DNA of 36,308 bases from Gracilariopsis chorda (Eukaryota > Rhodophyta > Florideophyceae > Gracilariales > Gracilariaceae), in contig NBIV01000402.1 of the NCBI GenBank assembly GCA_003194525.1, forward strand, positions 1 to 36,308. Direction: 5' to 3'. Positions within the stretch are counted from its first letter, which is position 1, and every line of letters begins with the position of its first letter. This document shows positions 10,561 to 20,121 of this stretch, piece by piece. The notes below the pieces were generated by a model. The model did no database searches and was not told the DNA's origin. It saw only the letters and a list, made by a program, of their open reading frames with translations. The position numbers and the translations under genes were made by a program.

Positions 10561-10889
10561 TCGAGGTAGGACGCATCAAAATGCTCGATTGTCGGTTTTT
10601 TCAAGTTGCACTTATATTATAGTCCACATACTGTGGTAAATACACATCATCGTAGTTCGTCTTCGTTTGTTTTCCTTCGTAGGCTTTTGAAATGCTTGAT
10701 TTCGAACGAGGTTGAGGACAATGGTAGTGCTCGGAGAAAGAGTGAGTCGAGTCATGATATGGAATTGGAGGGATGAATACTCTTCCACATGTAATGGAAA
10801 TGTCCTTCCAGCTTTGTCCTCCTTTCCATTGAGACAACAAAAATGGACAGAAATCGAAATTTTTTTAATTCAGAGTTAACCGTTCACAG

Positions 10890-10913
10890 TTTAAGAAATT
10901 CATAGAACGGCCC
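10890..10913 (-). repeat. right terminal inverted repeat of Harbinger-like element
   Basis: Reads inward on the minus strand as GGGCCGTTCTATGA then ATTTCTTAAA, matching the repeat at 2,435. It is followed outward by TAA at 10,914-10,916. Confidence 0.75.
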
Positions 10914-10916
10914 TAA

Positions 10917-11135
10917 CCTAAGTAAGGATTTGTGCGACAACGACCTTCGCACCCCTTAAAAAATTAGTAAAATGCACGATTTCGTTTTTTGTCGCAAACT
11001 GCGCCAGCACCCAAACTCTTGCTTCACGTTGATTTTTTGAGCCTTTTGGTTCGACAACTTTTTGCGCCAATGAGAATCAAACGTTTTGGACAACCAAAAT
11101 ATTTGATTTTCAGGTTTGTGACCGCTCAAGCTCGG
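10917..11135. other. AT-rich gap
   Basis: No gene seen. T-rich sequence outside the Harbinger-like element. Confidence 0.4.
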
Positions 11136-11268
11136 GCCCTATCACTCTTTCCTGCAGGCAAGATGCAGACATCACAACTGCAGGAAACTGTGGTAAGGCG
11201 GCGCTACCACTATTTACTGCAGGCAAGATGCAAATGTCACAACTGCAGGAAAGAGTGGTAGGGCCGAA
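11136..11268. repeat. two tandem copies of a palindromic ~65-bp unit
   Basis: CTGCAGGCAAGATGCA recurs at 11,152 and 11,217, an offset of 65. Each unit is itself an inverted repeat: a CTGCAG-ended arm (best read as CCACTCTTTCCTGCAG) faces its complement (CTGCAGGAAAGAGTGG) around a loop of about 20 nt. The outermost arms (11,136-11,159 and about 11,245-11,268) match over 24 bp with two differences. It could be a small foldback/MITE or a satellite seed. Confidence 0.7.
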
Positions 11269-12684
11269 GGCCCTTCTTACCCTCTTTTCCCCGATAAAAA
11301 GATTGTTCTCATGTGGGTGCGGGAAAGAAGTCTGAAGTAGGTAATAATACTTCATTGTTACAAATTCCGTATTCTGAAATACAAACTACGGTACATAGAA
11401 AAGAATTAGAGAAGATCTTTCCTTTCTGCCTAAGAGAACGCTCTGTAGTTCTGGTTTAGAAGACACAGAGACAGTAATAGGACACATTTTGGGCGTAGGC
11501 TGCGTTGACAAGGACCACACGCTGGCAATATTTTAGGCGAACCTAGTCTTTCATGTTATGCTTGACCGAGGTAAAGGGGTTGCTCTACTGCAGTTCATAC
11601 TAACAAGATTCAGTGCCACTATGCCAAAACAGAACACAAGTTTCAAGAGAGGATAAAAAGTCCAAGCTTTGCCTTCGTCTCAAATTGAGCCCTTCTTTGT
11701 CTACCATCCGTCCGAGGGATACCAAAAGCTACGCAAAATTATATATTTTTAACGTCTTGAATATGTTCCAAATTAAGCCCTTCTGACCGCTACCCTTCGG
11801 TATATAAAGATACCCCATTTTGTTTACCGTTTTGGTTGGAGTCTAGTTCTTATACAACTTCCCGGTCTGCAGCATCTTTATTATTGAGCGGTGGAGTAAA
11901 CTTGTTACTATGATTTTCGCTGTGTGTGTGTGTCAAGGGATTCTAATTCAGTATGCAACATGTACGCGCCGCCCGATAGTTTCGAGTGACCTAACACTTG
12001 GAATACTAGACGCAACACGTGAACCTTCACCTATATTATTTCAGGGTTAATGATACCCCGGAGTAATCAGCAGAGTATAGGCCACACGTCTCTTTTAATT
12101 CAAAGTGACTTCAAACTTGGAGTATTCCGCCGGTCGTCTCGAAGCCACAGGCAGTGAAATGGGGGAATGGCAGTGGGAGGACTCGATCGTCGCTTTATGG
12201 TGTTCTGCAAAAAGGACTCACGGTGGTTACCAGCTGAGCTGTTACCGCTCATGTACTAGTGCAAAGCACATGGTTGGAGTTGTTGAAGTACTGATATTGT
12301 CTTCGATCTGCAGCTCCATGACACAACAACACATCGCCTTCGTGGCTGCGAAGCCCGGGGTAGTCCCAAAGAAGAAGGTTGAGTTGCCGTAGCAATCGTG
12401 GTTTAGTCGTAGTTGCCATTGATCTATCTGCTTTTTGTTCTACAACAAGCTCACGATCTTTTCTGTGTTATGTACTGTCTGGAGCAGTACTTATGTCCCT
12501 GCCAGTGACGAAGGTCAGCACAGTCCTGTGCTCACTACCGAAATAAATGTCGTGCTGTGTGCAGCGCAGGCTGCGAATTCTTCCACAGTTTCATCACAAT
12601 ACGGCAGGTAAGAACTTACAGAGCTCTACATAGCCTTCTCCGCAGAATACTTTTTAACCTCCCAGTGGTTTCTGAAATATCGAT
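11269..12684. other. non-coding stretch with a TATA-like site and weak repeat
   Basis: No convincing gene. CAAATTGAGCCCTTCT (11,681) recurs as CAAATTAAGCCCTTCT (11,769), the second copy running into TATATAAAG at 11,801. This could be a promoter or part of a solo LTR, but I could not find its borders. A short GT repeat lies near 11,923. The 95-codon plus frame at 12,105 has no recognisable domain. Confidence 0.3.
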
Positions 12685-13014
12685 CTAAACATTTTGCATG
12701 TTGTCTATGTGCAGAATGCCTCCGGATCTGTTTTCGGGTAGTTTCTTGGGTCCCTGCATCTCATTTAGAAGGTGCGCGAGCATGTTCAGCTGAAACGCTT
12801 CGATTAAGGTTCGGGTCATGTGCTTTTCAATCTCCAGACTGTGTGTTGGACAATCGAGGCGTACTTCCTTCCAGATCTCGCTAACGCAAATCAATTTTGC
12901 TAAAATTGTAAGAAGGGTACATGATAACTCCATAGGAGACGACTTAGATATACATCGGTCGGCAATGATGTAGGTCGAAGTCTCGTATTTACAAGGGGCC
13001 ATAGAAGGGTCCAA
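12685..13014 (-). CDS. hypothetical small protein, unrecognised
   Basis: A 109-codon frame with a protein-like composition (AKLICVSEIWKEVRLDCP, then MTRTLIEAFQLNMLAHLLNE), including a leucine-rich helical stretch. No family recognised and no supporting context; it lies downstream of the cupin gene on the same strand. It may be a chance frame. Confidence 0.22.
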   Translation of the reverse strand: MDPSMAPCKYETSTYIIADRCISKSSPMELSCTLLTILAKLICVSEIWKEVRLDCPTHSLEIEKHMTRTLIEAFQLNMLAHLLNEMQGPKKLPENRSGGILHIDNMQNV

Positions 13015-13443
13015 TGGAGGTCGAACATCAAATCAAAGGCACCAAACGACATAGAATTCAACAAGAGATGGTGCTATGAAGTACCCAATGAAGTTTTTTA
13101 GATTCACACAGCATCATACTGGGGAGATTGTGGGGGCAAACATCGCCTCTCTACTTGAAAGATCAGGAGATGTGGGAAGCGTGATTAATGGTTTTACAAA
13201 GGTACATGCGACAAAAGCCATATTGAAAAATGCGAAAACAAAATAAGTCTGGTAGCAACGGGCTAACGCCCTTTGCGCCAGTTCCAATCTTCGTAAGCCG
13301 CGAGTGACGCGTAAGTTCGAAACCGATGCGCGAAGAATCTCGTAATGCACAGTGAATGAAAGGTGTAGTCCGAAAAAAAAAACAAATCCATGCAGAACAA
13401 GTTGTCTACCGTTGGTACTATCTACCGCACTCATTTTCTTGAA

Positions 13444-13977
13444 TCACAGAACGACAAAGCCAGGATCAGCCGAATTTGCCACCGACAACAGAATACAAGG
13501 ATGCACTTTCGAAACGCACTCCACATCATGAACAAGTCCTTGCGGAATGAGAGCAACCTCTCTGGCCCTAACCACATTAGTGACCCTCCTCAGAACAGTG
13601 TCCAAACTAGGATCAGATTCAAAAGTAAAGCTTATCTTCGCCGCGCCACGGACAACATGAATTACTTCGTTGCCTCGCGGATGCAACTGCGTTGCCAATC
13701 TGGAGCCCGGCTGCATAACTATTCGCAACAACCTGGTCTGAATATCCACTGCACCGAGCACTGGGAATTGTTGAGCCTCCAGTGACTGTACGGAGTAGTC
13801 GGGGAATGTTGATAGCCTTGCTTCGGCGTACGGGAGACGAAAGGCAGAATCGTTGAAGGCATTGCGAACTTCAAAGGCGGTTTGACTCCCGCGGCTGGGG
13901 ATTCGAGCGTGCGAGAAAGTGAGGAACGCGAGCACAGGCAGCAGGAGCGCAAGGTGTGGCGCACTGGAGCGAGTCAT
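13444..13977 (-). CDS. secreted germin-like cupin
   Basis: ATG at 13,977 starts a clean 177-residue protein. Residues 1-24 form a signal peptide with hydrophobic core LALLLPVLAFLTF, so the product is probably secreted or apoplastic. A single cupin barrel follows: box 1 at about 88-111 (QPGSRLATQLHPRGNEVIHV), box 2 at about 140-152 (EVALIPQGLVHDV). Germins bind Mn with three His and one Glu. Here His99, Glu104 and His150 are present, but the first His of the HxHPR motif is Gln97. With only three ligands it may bind metal weakly or lack oxalate-oxidase/SOD-type activity. The length is slightly short for germins (about 200-220) because the N-terminus is brief. The frame stays open for about 106 codons beyond the TGA, which I treat as 3'UTR chance. 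This is the best-preserved ordinary gene in the window. Confidence 0.85.
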   Translation of the reverse strand: MTRSSAPHLALLLPVLAFLTFSHARIPSRGSQTAFEVRNAFNDSAFRLPYAEARLSTFPDYSVQSLEAQQFPVLGAVDIQTRLLRIVMQPGSRLATQLHPRGNEVIHVVRGAAKISFTFESDPSLDTVLRRVTNVVRAREVALIPQGLVHDVECVSKVHPCILLSVANSADPGFVVL

Positions 13978-14363
13978 TGCGGGAGGTGGGAGGCAGGGGC
14001 AACGGGGAGGTAGCGAAGAAGCTCAGACGTGATGAGCCGTGACGCACGCCGTTTTATGCGCGAGATTTGGAGCGGAATACAGTTGCACACCCCGTTGTAC
14101 ACCGTGGCCACAACCAGAGGCGTCTAACAGTTCTCTTCCAATCACAATAAAGGAATTACGCAACACGAATTTCGTAGCGTTTTTCGTAGAAACGTATGAC
14201 ACGCAGTACAGGGTACGAAAAATAGGATGAGATACGAAATCTGTTGTCGTAGATTTCAGAAAGATACAAAACTGCTTTTCGTGGCTGTGCTAAAAGAAGA
14301 AAGCAACTGATTGCACTTCAGTGGGCACAGCCAAGCTCACATCATAACCAAACCAAGTGCAAC
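13978..14363. promoter_or_regulatory. cupin upstream region with an inverted repeat
   Basis: No gene. This is the likely promoter region of the cupin. TACGAAA/TTTCGTA motifs recur between about 14,160 and 14,240, and TGGCTGTGC (14,282-14,290) faces GCACAGCCA (14,325-14,333) as 9-bp inverted arms. No TATA box stands out. Confidence 0.35.
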
Positions 14364-15320
14364 ATGGTTTTGTCATGCGTGAGCTTGTCGAAGCCTAGAA
14401 TGAAGCCCATTACGTCTAGTCCACCCAGCGTACATTCGGTTCATACCGAGCAACGACAAAATGCGTCACAGTGTAACACACATCACAACGCTCTGCAAGA
14501 GATTTCTTCCGCTCAGCAGTCATCTAAGACTCAAAAACTTTCCACAAGTTTAACAACTTCAGATAAAGTTGAAGCCAATGCCGCCCGTATCAAAACTGAA
14601 ACGCTACGCAAGTTTATATTTAATGACTCTCACAAAATGCTGCTTCTTAAATGCACGCATTGAACAGATGTTCACAGAGCCAAACATGGAGATCATGATC
14701 GTAAATATAATAAGGTGTGTTCAATTTTTATAGATAACATTCCAAAACGCTTATGGAATCATCAGTATCAGCCCTCTGTGAAAACAATGCGGGATAAAAT
14801 GGGAACAATGATGTGTCAACGTCGAAAGCAAAACCGTAAGAGCATTTCAGAATCGAGTATGACTGAAGAAATAACACATATTTACCGATTTATAGATGAG
14901 CTCATCGTAAAAAGGGATGACTTTGAACTTTTTCAGGTTCAAGAAATAGAAATTGCGAATGCAAGAGAAAAAAACTTATTAGAGGCGGATAAACAAGTGC
15001 TGAGAATGGCACTCGAACGTAAGCGAAACCAGGAAGAAGACAAAGATTAATTGGCTTGTAGTGAGATTCGACCACGATCGAGGGCAAAAAAAAAAGTCAC
15101 GACAGCTTTTCAGTTTGACAACGGATGGGAAACAAATGAATGCTAGCAGTTGAATGAAAAGCACCGTTTAGAGAAACGCAAGATTTCTTCACAGGAAAAA
15201 GAATTCGAGCTCCGTCGCGCACAGTGGGGAGAGGAAAAGAAGGACAGGAAATTGTCAAGAGCTCAAAATCACAAACAGCTTGAGCTGCTTAGCGAGTTGA
15301 TACCACAATGTAAGAAGTAG
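14364..15320 (+). pseudogene. Harbinger-type Myb-like DNA-binding ORF with three in-frame stops
   Basis: From ATG 14,364 a single frame runs to TAG at 15,318, broken by TGA (14,661), TAA (15,048) and TAG (15,144) but by no frameshift. The region around the first stop (DSHKMLLLKC, then TDVHRAKHGDHDRKYNKVCS, KRLWNHQYQPSVKTMRDKMG and EEITHIYRFIDELIVKRDD) resembles the Myb/SANT-like domain plus trailing helix of transposon ORF1 proteins. The C-terminus (ISSQEKEFELRRAQWGEEK, then LELLSELIPQCKK) is a charged coiled-coil tail. It lies on the plus strand upstream of a convergent Harbinger transposase (17,230-17,995), repeating the layout of the 2.4-10.9 kb element. Frame retention with only nonsense changes suggests slow point decay after silencing. 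Confidence 0.55.
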
Positions 15321-16204
15321 TTGTAGGGTGGTAACATTCATGGGATTACAAGCTTGCCACCCCCCGTACAACAGGACAGGGGATGTGGCAGCAACAGCCA
15401 ACAGAACCCCAAAAGGTGTATCCAGAACCTGACGTCGCCCGAAGTTTAGTTGCAGAAGGCTAGCACTAGAGGTCGTAGTCAACGACAAGCAGTGCCTGCT
15501 GAAGAAGTCTTGATCATTATTTGGCATGATGGAGCGAGCTGTGGCCGTGTTTCGGTCTTCTGCTGTTGTGTTTGTAATCATTGAGATGTGCTTGGACATT
15601 GCAAATGTCATTCGAGTCCAATTTACAGAGATATGGGGACCATGCTAGCGATGGCTATAAGAAGACACCATAGCTGACATCTAACTGTTTCATTCTACTT
15701 CTTTTGAGTAAGTGTCTGAGTGGCTTTGAACAAATTCTGTGTCAATAGATCTGAAAGGATTTACTCTGTACAGGTAAAGTTTGTGTCTGTGATATGGATA
15801 CGCGTAGTATTGGGTTAATGCCGTCGAATGGGTGGAAAATACGACGTCATTGGTTTCTTTGGCGGCAAATGTGATACCTGCGAAACCTGTTCAAGTGATG
15901 TGTCCCTTACCCGGCGACCTCTTGAGGTTGAATAAAGAGGTGCAGCGAAGAAGGCGATAATCGTCTGAAACGAAATGCTTTAGCGGTTGAAGGCGCCTAA
16001 GGAACCTAACAATTTCCTCATATCGTATGTATTCCAGTGAGTTTAGCACGGCTACTGATTCGTAGTTTGTGGCTACGGTGCAGAGGGAAATGTTATTGGC
16101 TGCTGGGGCCCTTAGCAGACCCCACAGGGTAGCAATAAAATTGAGACTACGCGTTCGGAAAAAAAGAATGCCACCGACCTTCTAGGTTCTGCCGTAAACC
16201 AAGA
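15321..16204. other. no recognisable gene
   Basis: Spacer between two plus-strand TE-like frames. A minus-strand frame of 118 codons (15,255-15,611) has no known domain. I see no terminal repeat. Confidence 0.35.
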
Positions 16205-17007
16205 GTGATCAGAAGAGGAAAAGTAAGACTTGGAGTAGATAAAACCAAAACACAAAATCAGAACTTAGGCCACACATGGAACAACCTTGATGATCTTGAC
16301 GCTGAGATAGAGGCTGCGGAGAAGCGTATAAAATCTGGACAGAAAGCGCCAAGTGCCAAGAATGACATTAACAATGCAGAAATGTCTACTTCCACGGAAG
16401 ATCGAAGGTCGAAACCTATTTCTGTCGAAGTGTGGAACGAAGTCGGGGAAAAACAGAACCGGGCGCGACGCACAGTGAACGTTGTATCTCCGCAATCGTT
16501 GTATGATCTGATTCGTTTTCGAGATACGGCGATACCGGAGTTATCTGCTGCAAAGCGTGAAAAGCAGCAAGAAAATTTCATGCTGCAGAACACAGCAGCT
16601 GAGAAGGATAAGGCTCGAGGTGATTTGACAAGTGTGAGAGCAGACTTGGATCAACTTGTTGCTCTGGAGAATATACTTAAAACTCTCCAAAATGAAGACC
16701 ACATGGCATCTGAGACGACCTTGAAAGAGTTTTCCGATGCGATGACTCAGCTTAGTGATAGTTGCTTTACCAACAATCAAGCACATCCGTGGCTTTGTCA
16801 GAGTCAGTTTGTGAGACCGTGGAAACTAAGCTGTATGTCTGTCTTAAACGCTCGCAGAAGCGGGGTAAAGCCGATATTGAGGCAGCAAGTTTTGTCGGCA
16901 CCGTATTTCAGACGACCAAAGCAATGCTATCTCATGATGAATATTCCAAACTTGAGGCTGCATTAGTCACGGGACCATTAAGGAGGATATTGTCGCGCCC
17001 GGACTGA
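16205..17007 (+). pseudogene. coiled-coil protein of unknown function, one frameshift
   Basis: The frame beginning at 16,205 starts with GTG; the first in-frame ATG is at 16,382, so the true start is unclear. It encodes a charged, heptad-like protein (LDDLDAEIEAAEKRIKSG, then LSAAKREKQQENFMLQNTAA and LTSVRADLDQLVALENILKT). Near 16,770-16,800 the natural continuation moves to another frame: ALSESVCETVETKLYVCLKR, then DIEAASFVGTVFQTTKAMLS, ending at TGA 17,007. A single indel explains this. I recognise no family. It lies between a Myb-like ORF and a convergent Harbinger transposase, so it may be a third gene of that element or unrelated host sequence. Confidence 0.4.
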
Positions 17008-17229
17008 GATGCCGTGCGACGAACATATTGCCGACGTTCTGGTCGTAATGATATCAAAAGCCTTAGCATAAGTCTTTACACAAGACGTTCTCCTTCCAAA
17101 GCTTATTGCACATATCAAGACCAGTGGGCGCACAACCGCAAAATTGTGCGGATCTTGGCACGTAAAGCTCAAGTATTCCCCCAACGACGGAGGAGCAACT
17201 TCGAAAGACTGTACTGTATGAATAGATTT

Positions 17230-17995
17230 TCATAGGCGAGCATGAAAGTTCAGAATGATTGTGGAGGCTTTGTAAAGTAAGCCGACTGGAATCTTTCGCA
17301 CTTTCAAATTACGAGCGAAGTCATTACTTGTCCAATATTGCTTCAGGTCCTTGTAGTTATGCTCAACGCACACTCTGAGAGCGCTTATATCACGCTTTAC
17401 CATCCTCTCCAGATCTGTTGCAGCCTTCGCTTCAAATTTGCATTGCATCCAAGCCTGTAGCAAAAACGCAGCGTCCCCGTAAACAAAGATTTGAATTTGA
17501 TTAACTAATAAGGACGATTTTAACACTGCCTCCCATCCACTGTATCTTACCAATGTTAAGTCATGACGCCTACCCTTTTGAGGCCCATCAAGTGCGAACA
17601 TGAACCCATCAGGAGTAGATATAGTCAAAAAGACGAAGCAGTGCATGCGTTTGTGATCTGAATAACAGGAAAGTTGTAGCGAAGGATTTCCACCTGGCCT
17701 TTGGATTCGTATCTTAGTGCAGTCGATGCAGCCAACACAATGATCGTAGGGCGTGCCGATACTGGTGATTGCATTTGCGTACCGTAACGCTCGCTGTTGC
17801 ATTATTCACGAACGAATTTTGAGAACGTACTCAAAACGCTGTGTGAATACCTCGCATCTCTTCCAGAATATCTCGCTTAACTTGGGGGAATGCATTCCGA
17901 AAAACTTCTCAAAATCTGTCCACCAAGACCTTAGGTCTAGTGAAATCTTAATACAAACCTCTTTACTGAAAACGCACGACCAAGACCTTAGGTCT
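17230..17995 (-). pseudogene. PIF/Harbinger DDE transposase, in-frame TGA, catalytic triad kept
   Basis: The open part (ATG 17,802 to stop 17,230) contains CVGCIDCTKIRIQRPGG with the first Asp, GRRHDLTLVRYSGWEAVL, IFVYGDAAFLLQAWMQ with the second Asp, and LRVCVEHNYKDLKQYW with the Glu, so the DDE triad is present. Upstream, across a TGA at 17,806-17,808, the same frame continues with WWTDFEKFFGMHSPKLSEIF and WKRCEVFTQRFEYVLKIRS, the typical N-terminal part. The stop needs only CGA to TGA. The cysteine after the first Asp (IDC rather than IDG) is unusual. The frame upstream closes at a TAA just beyond a duplicated 17-bp stretch, so the extreme N-terminus is lost. It converges on the plus-strand ORFs at 14.4-17.0 kb. 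Confidence 0.75.
17922..17995. repeat. 17-bp direct repeat containing a palindrome
   Basis: ACCAAGACCTTAGGTCT occurs at 17,922-17,938 and 17,979-17,995 (57-bp offset). Inside it AGACCT-T-AGGTCT is an inverted repeat. It falls in the N-terminal coding part of the adjacent transposase. Confidence 0.75.
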
Positions 17996-18433
17996 TATGC
18001 GTGGCTTGAGGCAAAGTAAAACGCTGGCTGATCTTGTAACGGAAGGAGGTAGCGGAGTTATTCATAATGTGCAGGAGAGCCAGCTGCACGGGTATGGAAG
18101 GAAAGTGGGGTATAGTAGTGTTGGAGGCAGGGAGAACCAGACGACTCTAAGAGAAGTTGGGGGTCGCAAAAAGAAAGGAGAAGTGGTCTGGCCCGAGTTG
18201 GCTTGGAGGTCACCGACCTCGGGTTTATAGAAAACTAAGCTGGGCGCCTAATCTTTAGTTATGCATACTAGGTCTAAGCAACAACTTATAAGAACCAGTT
18301 ATGGTCCACCTCCTTGCCATAGCAAACCAGCTTGGCAACAAAGGTACTATCCTGCTTAGGGTATTTTTGTGTCTCTATAGTATCTGGTGATGGCCCCACA
18401 TGATTTCAGCTGCCTCATGTCAACCAATTCGCC
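17996..18433. other. spacer, possible element end
   Basis: No gene. This is where the right end of the second Harbinger-like set should lie, but I could not identify a matching terminal repeat. Confidence 0.3.
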
Positions 18434-18733
18434 ATGTCCATGCGTGCCACTACCGCCATCACTCGCAACATGACTGACAACTCCAGTATATCATGTCATT
18501 TTCTTCCATACTACCCTTTTATCGATAAGGAGGCGGAAGAATACGAAGAAACGCATAATCTGGCTCCAGTGACTACTGAACAGGACGCTACCGATGGATT
18601 CCCTTCCCGCATCAAAGGCTTTGGTTGGTTTAAGGATTTACTGTTGGAATTGGAGGAGATATTGCGTCGTATTTCTGAAAAGAAAACGAATATGGAAGTC
18701 ACGAATACCGACTTCAATGATATAATTGTTTAG
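18434..18733 (+). CDS. hypothetical small protein
   Basis: A 99-codon frame from ATG to TAG. The C-terminal half is amphipathic (GWFKDLLLELEEILRRISEK). No known motif; it could be a chance frame. Confidence 0.2.
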   Translation: MSMRATTAITRNMTDNSSISCHFLPYYPFIDKEAEEYEETHNLAPVTTEQDATDGFPSRIKGFGWFKDLLLELEEILRRISEKKTNMEVTNTDFNDIIV

Positions 18734-20121
18734 ACCCTCACTCTGTATGTGAACGGGATATTGCATGGTATGCTATTTACTTAGAACTGTTATAGTTAGA
18801 AAAATGTTGCTCTAATTCATTTCCTCCTGTCCGTTATTGATAGTCGCTTACACAAATAAACATCTTCTTCTTGCGTTACGCCAGACTACGGCAGTTGAGA
18901 GCGAGCCAGCAGACGGCGGCTTGGCACGTGGCTTAATACTTCTTCACAGGTGGCGGCGAGGAAGCCGTGGTAGAAACTGGGGAGCGAGCACGGGATGTGC
19001 ACATGGAGGACAAGTCGATGTGCAAGGGTTGTTGCTGTTGTTGCTTTTGTTGTTGTTGACTTTGTTGATGCTGATGATGCGGCTATTGCATACCTTCCTC
19101 ACTGCATTTAAACTTGGCGCTACGACCACCACTCTGCGTATGGTCATCATCGTCGCCACTTCTGGTGCCACTAATCATGCGCGATCCTGCGAAGTGGCAC
19201 GTTTTGCGAGCTTGTTCTTTTTGTGCAACCCATTCCGTGCTGGCCCATGCTCGTGCATGCTATGCTGCAGGCTGTTTTTGGCACGCTGAGAACGCGCGTG
19301 CTCGCCGCCGCTCCAGTGGGCACTGCTGTTGGACCCGTGCGGCGCTGCGCCTCCGCCGCCTGCAGCAACGGTAACAGCCGCCTACGCGCGTACTTGCTGT
19401 GGCTCCAGTAAGCGCTGCCGTTGGACGCGTGCGGCACGGCGAGGGCACCGGGGGTGGAAGTGGCGAGAGGGGGTTGGGCCTTAAAATGAGATCAAATCTC
19501 ATACGGCCTCCACCCCATCCCCGCCTTTTTCACTTAAGCCAACAGAAGGGGGGCTGCCTGACACTACCTTCGCCCTGTGGAAAAAGCCAATACACAGCTT
19601 CACGTGAAGGGAATTTGGCGGAAGACCGGCATCAAATCTCATACGCAACCCCATGTTTTCTATCGGCTCTAATACGAAACTTTTAGCGTTCGTGGAATAC
19701 GTAGCTTTGCATACACCACGTTACACGGGTGAGCTGTACTACGATAAATACAGAAATATTTTGGTAATGGTGATGAGGATGTTGAGATGAAAAATTATGC
19801 TAAAGAAGATAGTAAACATAATTGCCGGACTACATGGCTGAACCTATCTAATTCTCCCCTTTCATAACAAATAATACTACAAACTATTTACACATTCATC
19901 TGTGCGTCTCAAACAGACTCCTGCCATACTCAGAGCCTTGGAAACACTAAACAGCTTGTGTAGGTGGCCTATACTTGCGTGGGTGCAGTTTGTGCTATTC
20001 ACCCAAGCTTCTTACTTGCTTTTTAAAAAAATGATCTTTTTTTATAGTGTATTACTTCTTGGTTCAGGCTTGAAATCTCCATTTCTCGATTGTGTAGTAT
20101 AACATTATCCTTACGTTGCAA
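18734..20121. other. non-coding, with GC-rich low-complexity block
   Basis: No gene recognised. A TTG/CTG-rich microsatellite lies at about 19,028-19,078 and a GC-rich block at 19,260-19,460. The left part of the copia element, including any 3' LTR, should lie in 19.6-20.1 kb, but I could not define its borders. Confidence 0.4.
19292..19444. repeat. imperfect 92-bp tandem duplication
   Basis: ACGCGCGT followed by GCTCCAGT and GTTGGAC at 19,292 recurs at 19,384 with the same spacing and scattered substitutions. The second copy is truncated after about 60 bp. Confidence 0.6.

Larger units (their letters stand above)
2432..10916. mobile_element. PIF/Harbinger-type transposon with internal cargo genes
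   Basis: The left end reads TAA then GGGCCGTTCTATGA (TAA 2,432-2,434, repeat from 2,435). The right end reads TCATAGAACGGCCC then TAA (repeat ends 10,913, TAA 10,914-10,916). The 14-bp core is a perfect inverted match, and similarity continues weakly inward (TTTnTT, then GTGAACG and CTGAA on both sides). A 3-bp TAA duplication is the known target-site signature of PIF/Harbinger. Just inside the left end is a Harbinger-type DNA-binding ORF on the plus strand; just inside the right end is the DDE transposase on the minus strand, the convergent layout expected of a complete element. The roughly 5.5 kb between them holds a kinase fragment, a hydrolase pseudogene and unrecognised frames, probably captured host sequence. 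The alternative is two related elements, each keeping one end, around a host segment. Confidence 0.7.

Noticed and set aside
538..11802. Shared 14-mer GCTACCCTTCGGTA (inverted at about 541, direct at about 11,789)
   Set aside because: A match of this length between two places in 36 kb is within chance expectation and the flanks do not align.
13114..13446. 106-codon continuation of the cupin frame beyond its TGA
   Set aside because: The cupin ends naturally at a barrel-closing strand; the extra text is Phe-rich and matches no germin tail, so it is more likely 3'UTR.
18837..19437. Overlapping Leu/Ala/Arg-rich frames as genes
   Set aside because: They arise from the TTG microsatellite and GC-rich tandem repeat.
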